The notes under the pieces: generated by a model
What the model saw: only the letters and a program-made list of their open reading frames with translations
What the model was told of the DNA's origin: nothing
Database searches by the model: none
From: JBPOIC01 sp052034865
GTDB lineage: Bacteria; UBA10199; JADFYH01
Direction: 5' to 3'
DNA: 64,000 bases
Assembly (NCBI GenBank): GCA_052034865.1
Contig: JBPOIC010000010.1
Coordinates: 1-64,000 of the forward strand
Shown here: in pieces, positions 53,950-62,680 of the stretch
How positions within the stretch are numbered: position 1 is the first letter of the stretch
Layout: each line of letters begins with the position of its first letter
Made by a program: the position numbers and the translations under genes

Positions 53950-55023
53950 ATGTCATTTAATCCAACATATCCTTTTCAACTTCCTCTTTTACCTCCCACT
54001 GATAACTTTAAAGATCCGCTCTTTTTCGATTCTCTTTTAAAGGCCAGAACTGAACTTGCCGAGCTCAATGGAGCCATCATCGCTCTTCCAAATCCCATGC
54101 TCCTGCTTTCACCCGCGACTCTTAAAGAATCTCTGGCAAGCTCGGAGATCGAAAACATCCACACGACACTCGAAGAAGCCCTCCAAAACCAGCTCTTTCC
54201 TGAATCTGAGCAAAGAGGTCCTGATAAAGAAATCTTAAGATATCGTGAAGCCTTGCTTTGGGGATTTGAGCAGTTAAAATATCTTCCGATCACTACGCGC
54301 CTGATTCTTGGAATTCACGAGCAATTGATGACGTCAGGAGGAGGAGAGTTTCGCAAACAGCAAAACAAAATAGAAAATCTGGCGACAAAAGAAGTCATGT
54401 ACACTCCTCCGATTGCAGCCGATATTCCGCACCTGATTGGAAATTGGGAAAAATTTGTGAATGGACAGGATGAGCGTATCGATCCTCTCATTCGATGTGT
54501 TTTGGCACACTATCAATTTGAGGCCATCCATCCCTTTACAGATGGAAATGGACGCACCGGAAGAATTTTGATGGTCCTCCAACTGATTCAAGATCAGCTT
54601 CTAGGACTACCGGTTTTATACATCAGCGGGTTTATCAATCAAAACCGTGCTGAATATTATCGCACGTTAAGAGCTGTCACAACCAATGCTGACTGGTCTT
54701 CATTTGTCCTGTTCTTACTCAAGGCTTTTTATTCGCAGGCGAGCGAAACCAAAAAAATGCTTTTTAAAATTCTTTCGCTCTATCAGACCTGTCTGGAAAC
54801 CATTCGCGAAAAACATCCAAAATTTTATTCCGCCGATCTGGTGCAACAGCTTTTTTCCTTTCCTATCCTCACTCCTGTCCGCTTCGCAGAAAAGCTGAAG
54901 ATTCACTACACCACCGCCAGCCGTTACCTGCACGCCCTCGTAGAAAGCGGCCATCTAAAAAATACCAAGGCTGGGAAATACCATTTTTTTATCAATCACA
55001 AATTGATGGAAATTCTGTCGTGA
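53950..55023 (+). CDS. Fic family protein (AMPylator type) with C-terminal winged helix
   Basis: 357 residues from ATG 53950. The catalytic motif HPFTDGNGRTGR starts near residue 194 and has all residues needed for transfer of AMP from ATP to a hydroxyl side chain. Near residues 64-69 SSEIEN fits the inhibitory [S/T]xxxE[G/N] motif of class II Fic proteins, so the enzyme is self-inhibited. An N-terminal DUF4172-like helical part precedes it. The last 60 residues (PVRFAEKLKIHYTTASRYLH) form a winged helix-turn-helix often found in bacterial Fic proteins. Targets are unknown. There is no antitoxin partner next to it, consistent with the built-in inhibitor. A decayed wHTH gene lies downstream. 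Confidence 0.93.
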   Translation: MSFNPTYPFQLPLLPPTDNFKDPLFFDSLLKARTELAELNGAIIALPNPMLLLSPATLKESLASSEIENIHTTLEEALQNQLFPESEQRGPDKEILRYREALLWGFEQLKYLPITTRLILGIHEQLMTSGGGEFRKQQNKIENLATKEVMYTPPIAADIPHLIGNWEKFVNGQDERIDPLIRCVLAHYQFEAIHPFTDGNGRTGRILMVLQLIQDQLLGLPVLYISGFINQNRAEYYRTLRAVTTNADWSSFVLFLLKAFYSQASETKKMLFKILSLYQTCLETIREKHPKFYSADLVQQLFSFPILTPVRFAEKLKIHYTTASRYLHALVESGHLKNTKAGKYHFFINHKLMEILS

Positions 55024-55375
55024 GGGGATATTCCAGATTGCAAGAGTCACCGTTTTCTTGTTCGAGATTGTCACAAACACGGTGTAGAAGAATTTAGTCG
55101 GATCCGTAGGGCTAAGCTCCAATCTCTTTCACCTGCCTTTTGTCGATCAAGCGCTTTAAATCCCTTTGTAAAGACCTTCAGTTTTCTTTGAGCTTCCTCT
55201 TACATTCAGTAGCAGACTCCATTCCTTGACCAATCAGAAACTTCAGAAGAAGCTGGCGGTTTTTCAAGTTACGCTTTTAAAAGATCTTTAATAGAGCTTT
55301 TACGGACCCAACGTTCCTCAGAAAAAGCATCACATACATTTCTTAACTTGTTGTAATTTAGTTCTTTCTAATAAA
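55023..55375 (-). pseudogene. Decayed winged-helix regulator or Fic-type tail
   Basis: On the minus strand, LKNRQLLLKFLIGQG, RSLQRDLKRLIDKRQVKEIG and, after a +1 shift, SPTDPTKFFYTVF follow in order. Intact wHTH domains, for example at the end of Fic proteins, typically read L.NRQ..LLKFL...RTIQRDLK.LIDKGLIKEIG..PTDPTKYY. A stop codon near 55175 and a frameshift near 55108 interrupt it. The rest of the region up to 55549 holds no recognised gene. This is a relic of a regulator similar in type to the neighbouring Fic protein's tail. Confidence 0.5.
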
Positions 55376-55549
55376 ATGCATGAGCGCTTTGAGATGGCTG
55401 AAAACTTTTTTGTCCTTTTCTGAAAACCCAATTTTATCGGATGTTTTTTAGTATATCTTATTTAAAAGATTGATAACTTTTAGTCGGACAGTAACAATTC
55501 AGCTTTAAATCCTATCCATCAGTTAATGAATCTTAATTCTTAAGTGACT

Positions 55550-58390
55550 ATGAATCTCAATCCTTTGAGAATTTTACTGATTGGCCTATTCGTTCTATTC
55601 GTCCTTGTACTTTCAACTCCCGCTCTTGCGACTGCACCTCTACACTCAACCTTATCCGCAACCGCTTCCTCGCTCACGGCGAGTACCATCAAAAAACTGA
55701 GGGTTGCTCCTGATGGAACCATCTATGTGGTGGGGCTTAGCACGACGGGTTTTGTCTCCATCTCTTCTGACGGAAGTACGGCACAAACGATCAACTACAG
55801 TGTCGCTCTACCAGCTCAAGTTGCGACCGATTTTGTCACCGATGGAACCTCAATTTTTCTGGCCACCACGGCTGGTAGTAACGGTCGCTTGGCTCGATTC
55901 GACATCAGCGGCACCACGGCTTCGTCTGTGAATGCACTGACTGTTTCTGGAACCGGAAGTATCGCCTTCACTCCGGACGGAAACATCCTTTCGACTCGAA
56001 GTACAGGGGTGAAGGTGTACGATACAAGTTTATCTCAGTTGAGTAGTACGAACGTCTCGCAATCGGTGGCCCGCACCGCGATGGATGGAAATGGAATTCT
56101 TTATTATTTAGGATCGGGATCCATTGGATCTCTTGTAAAATCCACCGATCTGACATCGGCTACAGAGACGACGCTTGTGACTGCGCTTGGAAACACAGCG
56201 AGTGCGAACTCACTCTACGTGACTCCAGATGGATCGGTCGCTTATGTCGTGTACAACACCTCTATTCGCAAATACCTTCTCGGCTCAAGCTCGGCGACAC
56301 TTCTTTGGACCCTCTCATATGCCAGCAATTTGGCGGGCATGGATATCAACGCATCGGGAACAATTTTCACGGTCGATACCTCAGGCACGGTTAAGAGGTA
56401 TTCACCGATCAATTCGCTCACTGATCTGACTGCAACTCCCAGCGGAGCAAGTATTAATCTCAGTTGGACGACCGGTGTCAGTGATGCCGATTTTGCCGGA
56501 GTGACGATTCGCAGAAGTACCTCGGCTTATCCGACTTCTCCAACCGATGGAGTCGCTGTGACTTCCGATCTCGTCGGTAGCAGTTATTCTGATTCGGGAT
56601 TAGCCGAAGGCACAACTTACTATTACACGTTATTTAATAAAACCCTGGATGGATTTTATGATGTCGGCTCGCAAATCAGTGCGACGACATCTACAGCACC
56701 GTCTCCTCCTTCAGGACTGACGGCAAGCGCAAGTGGTAGCAGCGTTAATTTGAATTGGACCAATCCCGTTTCGAATTTTGATTCGGTTACTATCCGAAGA
56801 AGTAGCTCTGCTTATCCAACATCGATCTCGGATGGAGTGGGAGTTCAATCGGGCTTAACCGACACTACTTATTCAGACACAGGACTCGCGGATGGAACGT
56901 ATTACTACAGTCTTTTTGCAACGGACGGTTTTGGACTTTATTCAGACGCCGCTACGGTGAGCGTCACAGTAGATGGCACTCCAACAGCGGCCATCACGAG
57001 CTTCGCCGCTTTGGTCTCAGGATCGAACATCAACTTAACCTGGACCAATCCCGTCGATAGCGATTTTTCCTCAGTTACGATTCGCCGAAACACGAGCTCG
57101 GCGCCCACATCCATTACTGACGGAACTCTGGTCGCCCAGGGAATTACCGGGACCAGTCAGGCAGATCTTTCTCTCCCCGATGGATTTTACTATTACGGTG
57201 CCTTTGCCAAAGATGGATTCGGCAATGTCTCCAGTGTCGCGAACGTCACCGTGACGGTGGACACCACAGCGCCCTCCGCTCCGACTCTTGCTGCTACTGC
57301 AACAGGATCCACCGTTCAATTAAACTGGGATGCTCCCGCCACGACAGCAAACTTTAAACTTAGGCGAAGCACCTCCGGATATCCATCCTACTTAACTGGA
57401 ACTCTCATCTTAACAACCTCAGATGCCGCTACCACAACGTATGCAGACACGAGTCTTACTCCTGTGACTTACTACTATAGTGTTTTTGCCTTGGATGCTT
57501 TTGGGAATGTGTCAGGTGCAGGGCAGGTGATGGTCGTGAGCACAGGCACGATGGCTAGCGTGACGACGGACACAGCGGTTGCTCTTGGTAAAACCACTGC
57601 AGGCTTGTCGGGATCGGTCAGTGATATTGGGACAAGTGCCGTGAGTGAGCGAGGGTTTGAGTATGGTGAGACGACGGAGTACGGATCAAGCACTAGCGAG
57701 ACAGGTTCGTTTGGAGTCGAGGCGTTTGAAGCCCAGGTGAGTGAGCTGAGTTGTGGAACGACGTATCATGTGCGTGCCTATGCCACCAATGGAACAGGCA
57801 CTGCGTATGGGGAGGATGCCACTTTTACGACGAGCGCTTGTGCAGATGCCTCCGATCTGATCCTCGAAATCCAGGCACCCACCGATCCAGTGGTTGTGAA
57901 CTCGAATGCAATCTTTGTCATCAGTGTCACCAATCCTTCCGACAGTGACATTGATCAAACATCGATCACCCTGAATTTATCAGGCAACCTAGAGTTTGTT
58001 TCTGCTGAGATCGTTGTTGCTGAAGTGACTTCAAGCTCAGTCTTTGAGAATCAGTCGACCTTGTGTGCTGGAACAAATCCGATTTCTTGTGAACTTGGAA
58101 CAATCGCGGCAAGTGAATCGATCACCTTAAACATCACCGTCAAGGCCACGGCCGCGGGTCCGGTGAGTTTGGGAGCTGCGACTAGCTCTGAGGGAGGCGT
58201 TTCATCTACGACCACGACGTCTTCGGGAGGCACTGCGATCGATCAGCCAGAAACAGAAAACCAAAGTGGAGGAGGGTGCAGCATAAACTCCATTCTGGTT
58301 TCTCAAAATCAAACAACTTCTTTTATGATGCCTCTTTTTCTGGCTGTTTTTATCTCCATGAGAAAACAATCTCTCATCCCAAAATCTTAA
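55550..58390 (+). CDS. Large exported fibronectin type III repeat protein with C-terminal Cys-TM-Arg tail
   Basis: About 946 residues. The signal peptide (LRILLIGLFVLFVLVLSTPA) is followed by a 250-residue beta-propeller-like region with repeated SPDG/TPDG turns. Four consecutive fibronectin III-like domains lie at about 290-668. The first three start with LSWT/LNWT/LTWT strands and carry a very similar VTIRRS/VTIRRN strand; the fourth starts with LNWD. A fifth related domain (669-766) and a DUF11/CARDB-like domain (768-880) follow. The end has SGGGCSIN, a hydrophobic helix (FMMPLFLAVFI) and MRK, resembling a sorting signal. It is probably on the cell surface for adhesion or binding. ATG 55550 is preferred to GTG 55544; the ribosome-binding site is weak for both. 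Confidence 0.85.
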   Translation: MNLNPLRILLIGLFVLFVLVLSTPALATAPLHSTLSATASSLTASTIKKLRVAPDGTIYVVGLSTTGFVSISSDGSTAQTINYSVALPAQVATDFVTDGTSIFLATTAGSNGRLARFDISGTTASSVNALTVSGTGSIAFTPDGNILSTRSTGVKVYDTSLSQLSSTNVSQSVARTAMDGNGILYYLGSGSIGSLVKSTDLTSATETTLVTALGNTASANSLYVTPDGSVAYVVYNTSIRKYLLGSSSATLLWTLSYASNLAGMDINASGTIFTVDTSGTVKRYSPINSLTDLTATPSGASINLSWTTGVSDADFAGVTIRRSTSAYPTSPTDGVAVTSDLVGSSYSDSGLAEGTTYYYTLFNKTLDGFYDVGSQISATTSTAPSPPSGLTASASGSSVNLNWTNPVSNFDSVTIRRSSSAYPTSISDGVGVQSGLTDTTYSDTGLADGTYYYSLFATDGFGLYSDAATVSVTVDGTPTAAITSFAALVSGSNINLTWTNPVDSDFSSVTIRRNTSSAPTSITDGTLVAQGITGTSQADLSLPDGFYYYGAFAKDGFGNVSSVANVTVTVDTTAPSAPTLAATATGSTVQLNWDAPATTANFKLRRSTSGYPSYLTGTLILTTSDAATTTYADTSLTPVTYYYSVFALDAFGNVSGAGQVMVVSTGTMASVTTDTAVALGKTTAGLSGSVSDIGTSAVSERGFEYGETTEYGSSTSETGSFGVEAFEAQVSELSCGTTYHVRAYATNGTGTAYGEDATFTTSACADASDLILEIQAPTDPVVVNSNAIFVISVTNPSDSDIDQTSITLNLSGNLEFVSAEIVVAEVTSSSVFENQSTLCAGTNPISCELGTIAASESITLNITVKATAAGPVSLGAATSSEGGVSSTTTTSSGGTAIDQPETENQSGGGCSINSILVSQNQTTSFMMPLFLAVFISMRKQSLIPKS

Positions 58391-58401
58391 CCCTCTCATT
58401 T

Positions 58402-59622
58402 TTAAGTGGTCTGCAGCGCCTGACTTTCTTCCTGACTTTCCCCCTTCATTCGCGTCGTGCGGTAGTAATTTCCAATAAACACCTGGCCCGTGAGACCATA
58501 GTCGGTTACGGCAAGGATGATCATTTCCTCTTCACCACTATTTCTGGATTGATGAAGGGTCCATCGGGGAACGAATGCGACGTCGCCCGCCTTCACCTGA
58601 ATCTCGGTTTTGTTGATCACAACGCTACCGGAGCCCTGGATGAAATAAAAAACGGTTTCGTGTGCATGACGATGGAGCTCATTAAATTTTCCAGGGGGAA
58701 TGCGAACGATACGCGGATCGAGCACTTCGCAGTTATAAGGGATTCGGTCGACAGTGAAGTCGATATTCAACCTTTCAATGGTATTTTGATAAAGCTCTTT
58801 GCCTCTGGTTAGAGGAAGAAACAGAGGGGACTGATCTGTCGGCTGATCGACCGCCAGTGAGACTCGCGTCTGGATTTTTTGAATCTTCGATTCGATTCTT
58901 TGGTATTGGAGGTGACGATAGAGGCTTGAAAAGAATCGGTCCCGAATATCCAGGGCATGTATCAGCGATCGCTCACACATCGAATACCAGTGAGGAAGGT
59001 GAGAATAAGATTTGGCGATGTCTTCGAGTGTGGCCGCATGAGCATCATCGCATTCGATATGGATCTGAAAAAACTCGAGATGTTTCTCCTCAACGCCCGC
59101 CTTCAAAAGACCTTCGATGATTATCGTGTAGAGTCTGGGAACGATTGCCTCAGTCCCAAAAGAAAGAAAAGCGCTGCTCTCACAGGGATGACTATGGAGA
59201 CAAAAATCGAGATATTCTCGCGTGAAAAGCTCCGTCGCTTCGATGGGTGTGAGAGTTTCTACTTGAATCTTCAGCCCCTCGCTTAAGAATCTTCGAAAAA
59301 TCTCAGCATGTCTTTTAGAAGGCTCACGTTCACCGCCTTCTTCCCACAGATTTTCGGAGAGGCGAGATCGCAAAAGGTCATTCTCGCAGGTAGCCATTAA
59401 CCCTGAAAGGTAGCGGGTAAAATTTTTGGAATAAAAGTAATATTGACCGAAGATGAATTTAAAATCCTCTTGAGTGAGTGCGCCGGTCTGGCAGGCTTTC
59501 AGAAGGGGATTATCCCAGAAAGGATGTCCCTCTCTTAAATCGATTAGTTTTTGTAAAGACTCTGCTTCGCTCCAGTCCGTCGATCGTCGACGAAGAGTTA
59601 AGGGAATTTGTACTTGTGTCAT
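58402..59622 (-). CDS. Heme-oxygenase-like diiron oxidase fused to a cupin
   Basis: 406 residues in two domains. Residues about 25-245 match the TENA/PqqC-like helical fold and contain a full set of putative metal ligands: E98-x6-H105, E158 and H188-x3-D192-x2-H195. This is the pattern of the HDO family (relatives of CADD, UndA and SznF), iron oxidases that act on small molecules. Residues about 300-385 form a cupin with LHRHAHE (H317, H319, H321) and GDVAFVPRWTLHQSRN (H357). The ribosome-binding site is AAAGGAGAAG. It stands alone; no biosynthetic partners are adjacent. The substrate is unknown; oxygen-dependent oxidation or decarboxylation is inferred. The cupin may bind the substrate or form a second metal site. 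Confidence 0.82.
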   Translation of the reverse strand: MTQVQIPLTLRRRSTDWSEAESLQKLIDLREGHPFWDNPLLKACQTGALTQEDFKFIFGQYYFYSKNFTRYLSGLMATCENDLLRSRLSENLWEEGGEREPSKRHAEIFRRFLSEGLKIQVETLTPIEATELFTREYLDFCLHSHPCESSAFLSFGTEAIVPRLYTIIIEGLLKAGVEEKHLEFFQIHIECDDAHAATLEDIAKSYSHLPHWYSMCERSLIHALDIRDRFFSSLYRHLQYQRIESKIQKIQTRVSLAVDQPTDQSPLFLPLTRGKELYQNTIERLNIDFTVDRIPYNCEVLDPRIVRIPPGKFNELHRHAHETVFYFIQGSGSVVINKTEIQVKAGDVAFVPRWTLHQSRNSGEEEMIILAVTDYGLTGQVFIGNYYRTTRMKGESQEESQALQTT

Positions 59623-59975
59623 GAGAGCTTCTCCTTTGAGAGTGAGATCAAGATGAGGATTATGTTTCTCGACCAGAGTTTGCCTCCATTTGAGTCAACA
59701 AACGGAAAATATAGACAAAAAATAGACTAAAATAATTATCTACATTTTAGACACAATAGTTGCCTTATTTTTTTAGAAATTTATTAAACAATATTTTGAA
59801 AACTGAGACGTTGGCTCTTGTCTTGATTCTTAGGTACCCAAATGCAGGGCAAGAAGTTCGCATTCTAAAAGTTTAAATTGCTTGGGTTGAAGGGAATGGA
59901 TCGGCTCTTGAAACGCCGTGAGTCTTAGGCTGGAAAAATGATCAGGATTTTCTCAATTGAAAACTCTCGCAAATA
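59623..59975. other. Intergenic region upstream of the HDO-cupin gene
   Basis: Over 350 bases with no gene seen. It holds an AT-rich section with the imperfect inverted repeat GACTAAAAT-N10-ATTTTAGAC (59725-59752) about 105-130 bases before the HDO-cupin start. ATAGAC also occurs twice in direct orientation next to it. This is a plausible operator, regulator unknown. Confidence 0.35.
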
Positions 59976-60013
59976 AAAAAGCCCTTCTCGTTTTTCACGA
60001 AAAGGGCTTTTTG
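59976..60013 (-). terminator. Terminator after tRNA-Asn
   Basis: AAAAAAGCCCTTCTCG / CGAAAAGGGCTTTTT forms a strong hairpin with A/T tracts on both sides, so it may act in both directions. It lies just after the 3' end of the tRNA on the minus strand. Confidence 0.85.
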
Positions 60014-60028
60014 TTTGGAAATTTCTAC

Positions 60029-60101
60029 TCCGGCTGCTGGACTCGAACCAGCGACCTAGCGGTTAACAGCCGCTTGCTCTACCGACTGAGCTAAGCCGGA
60101 A
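60029..60101 (-). tRNA. tRNA-Asn (anticodon GTT)
   Basis: The minus strand folds into a full cloverleaf of 73 nt. The acceptor is TCCGGCT / AGCCGGA with discriminator G. The D arm is GCTCAGTCGGTAGAGC, the anticodon loop CTGTTAA gives GUU for asparagine, and the T arm is CTGGTTCGAGTCCAG. CCA is not encoded. Confidence 0.97.
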
Positions 60102-60169
60102 TCTTTCAAAAAAGTGGGTGGGACGTACTAAATTCTATCTTACGTGTCAACGCGATTGGAGAAGAGAGA

Positions 60170-61867
60170 TTAAAATTCAAACATCAGGGTCGAACGGGCA
60201 GCAAACGCCGGATCGGCGCTGTCGAAGATGATCGAGTTGATGGGGTTTCCGGCCAAAGTGGCGTTTGTCAGGTCATCATTTTTAACATCGTAAGCCCCAC
60301 CAGGGAGGAAAAACCCCGCCGTCAAATTCCAAAAGACATGATCGAAAAATTTCGCTTCGACTAAAAGATCGGCCTCAACTCCGTACCATTTTGAAGCATT
60401 GTAAACATGGGGAAGAGTTGGCACGCCCGTAATTTCTGCAAAATTCAGATCGATGGCTCGGGACGGAGCCCAGGCGGTAACAACATGCGCACCCACTTTA
60501 ATCCATTGAGCCTGAGGAACGATGTTCGAAAGATCGAACTTATGTTTGTAAGTGCCTCCCACATAGATTGCATTGTTTACAAAGTTGGAGGTGATGGGGT
60601 TGCTGCCCAGCTTGGTTTCTCCATTCACCTGAATGGCAGGTGAAGTGCCAAGAGGGCTTTGGAACATCATCAATCCAATATGATAATCGGGACGAAACCC
60701 GAACTGGGTAATGCGGCTGGAAAGGGGTGAAGAGTCTCCCTGGGCAAAGCCCCCAATTAACTTAGCTTCTTCATTGTTATGATGATAATCGGCCTCCAAG
60801 GCTCCCATGTGGACAGCAAGATCGTTGGATCCATTGAGACATACCGGGTCGGGGAGTGGGTTGGCAAATCCGGCAGGCACCTGAACAGCATTAATACAAA
60901 CACCAGTTCCAATCTTGCCTCCGATATACACATACTCAGCCTGAATCTTAAAAGGATCTCGGTCCCACTTCACGTATCCATCAATATAGTAGGTACGGGT
61001 ATCTCCATCGATAGCCCCAGGGGCTTCCGCCCCATTTGCGTCAAGAGCAGTGCCAACAGTTCCACCTGTTTTGTTACGTAAACGAAAACCGGCATAAGTC
61101 CCGATTTGCAAATGAGGACGTTCGTAAACGAGGCCTTGAGTAAACTGATACGTATCGTGCTTGGCACCAATGATGGTTTCGCCAGGTTTTCTTTCCAAAA
61201 GATCGATGGCAGGATTGCCCGTATTTTGAAAGGCAAAGTCGACTAAGGTTGCAAACGCGAGGTTTGATCCTCCTTTAAAATCCACCTTTCCAATATAAAG
61301 AAAACGATCGAAGGTATCTCCAAACGTGCTATCCCACTCGTTTCCATCGTTTTGGAAAATCCCAAGACCCCAGTGAGAGGGTTGGCGACCAAGTCTGAAT
61401 TTTCCCATAGGGGTGAGAAGATCGACGTAAAGTCTTCTCATGTTCACGTTTCCTCCACCACCCGTCACGACATCTCCACCGGCACCTCCCGTCACGCCAA
61501 AGGCTCCATTGCCACCCGGAAGCTGAATCGTACCGGTGATTGGATTGTAGACCGAGAGATTGCGCGTATCGCTGGATCCGAAAACGACGTTATCTAAAAT
61601 ATCGAGTTGTCCATGAAATGAAATGTTGTCGCTGATTTTTAAGGATGGATCGATGCGAAAGCGGTGTTGGCCATAAAACAGGGTACCGAAGCGATCGTTG
61701 TCGCCCAAGTTTCCCTGCTGGATATCGGAGGAAGATTGAAGGTCAAGGTTGTTTGAGAATTCAGATCGAAGCCGGTAATAGCCATGAGCTGAGAAATCAA
61801 AGGCATGGACATTGGAAAATGGAAGAAGGATGAGAGAGAAAAAACCGAGTATCCTGAAAACCTTCAT
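60170..61867 (-). CDS. Porin-like outer-membrane beta-barrel protein
   Basis: 565 residues. The signal peptide MKVFRILGFFSLILLPFSNV ends near HAF. The mature protein alternates amphipathic strands throughout (HGYYRLRSEFSNNLD, FRIDPSLKISDNISFHGQLD, MGKFRLGRQPSHWGLGIF) and ends LMFEF, the C-terminal Phe required for barrel insertion. A Gly-rich loop is near residue 145. Size suggests a 16-18 strand porin or alginate-export-type channel; substrate unknown. ATG 61867 is chosen because GGAGGCGATC lies directly before it, rather than the longer frame to 61942. Confidence 0.85.
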   Translation of the reverse strand: MKVFRILGFFSLILLPFSNVHAFDFSAHGYYRLRSEFSNNLDLQSSSDIQQGNLGDNDRFGTLFYGQHRFRIDPSLKISDNISFHGQLDILDNVVFGSSDTRNLSVYNPITGTIQLPGGNGAFGVTGGAGGDVVTGGGGNVNMRRLYVDLLTPMGKFRLGRQPSHWGLGIFQNDGNEWDSTFGDTFDRFLYIGKVDFKGGSNLAFATLVDFAFQNTGNPAIDLLERKPGETIIGAKHDTYQFTQGLVYERPHLQIGTYAGFRLRNKTGGTVGTALDANGAEAPGAIDGDTRTYYIDGYVKWDRDPFKIQAEYVYIGGKIGTGVCINAVQVPAGFANPLPDPVCLNGSNDLAVHMGALEADYHHNNEEAKLIGGFAQGDSSPLSSRITQFGFRPDYHIGLMMFQSPLGTSPAIQVNGETKLGSNPITSNFVNNAIYVGGTYKHKFDLSNIVPQAQWIKVGAHVVTAWAPSRAIDLNFAEITGVPTLPHVYNASKWYGVEADLLVEAKFFDHVFWNLTAGFFLPGGAYDVKNDDLTNATLAGNPINSIIFDSADPAFAARSTLMFEF

Positions 61868-62060
61868 GATCGCCTCCTTGGAAAAAGGATTGGGAAAAGC
61901 AATGTTTGATTTGCGCTCGAAACGATTCCTCGAAAATCGCATCGAGCGAAAGGTGTGCTACGGTTACGAAGAGATGGGAAATTTCTAATGGCTCATCCGA
62001 TGGGTGTCAATTCAAAAGCCCGATCTTGCATTCCGGATGGCTCTATGGTTCGATGAAAAA

Positions 62061-62627
62061 ATGATGCAACGCATTCAATCTTACTCAAAAAGTTCCAGGC
62101 GCTTATTCCCGCTGATCCTGTTTATTCCTCTCCTTTTCACTCGCTGCTTTTTCGGTGGAGCTCCCAATTCCGGAAAAGCGGTGGCCTATCATTCTGGTCT
62201 CATTCAAATGAAAAAAGGGTTCTATCAGGTTGGAAAACTTTCGGAAGGATGGAAACGATCAAATATTGGGAAATACAAGACGGTCGCTTTTTATCATGGA
62301 GATTTGAAAAGTAGTCTGACAACAAATGCCTTCTGCGATGAATCCTATGAAGATGCGAGTCTAAAGGTTTTGAGCAATCACTTGCACTTTGCCCTGCAAA
62401 AACCAAAAACCCGATTTGAGAAAATCTTGAACCTCGATCATCGGGAGGCCTTTAGATCGGTTCTCGAGGGAAGTCTCGACGGAGTACCGGTTGTTCTGGA
62501 TACGGTCGTGATAAAAAAAGACAATTGTGTTTTTGATTTTGCGCTTATCTCCGATCCTGATCATTATGAACAGGCGGCTCTCGATTTTCAGAATTTTTAT
62601 GAAGGATTTCATTATCAGGGCGACTGA
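62061..62627 (+). CDS. Putative lipoprotein of unknown function
   Basis: About 188 residues from ATG 62061. A basic start (SYSKSSRR) and hydrophobic run (LFPLILFIPLLF) lead to TRC, a possible though non-standard lipobox Cys. The mature part has a mixed alpha/beta pattern (VAFYHGDLKSSLTTNAFC, DGVPVVLDTVVIKKDNCVFD) and no known motif. It lies 53 bases upstream of mlaE, so it may belong to that operon. The frame extends upstream to 62004, and the exact start is uncertain. Confidence 0.6.
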   Translation: MMQRIQSYSKSSRRLFPLILFIPLLFTRCFFGGAPNSGKAVAYHSGLIQMKKGFYQVGKLSEGWKRSNIGKYKTVAFYHGDLKSSLTTNAFCDESYEDASLKVLSNHLHFALQKPKTRFEKILNLDHREAFRSVLEGSLDGVPVVLDTVVIKKDNCVFDFALISDPDHYEQAALDFQNFYEGFHYQGD

Positions 62628-62680
62628 GCCTATAAGCCCACACTTTCTCAAAGACTTTCTTTTTTCACAAAACAACCACT

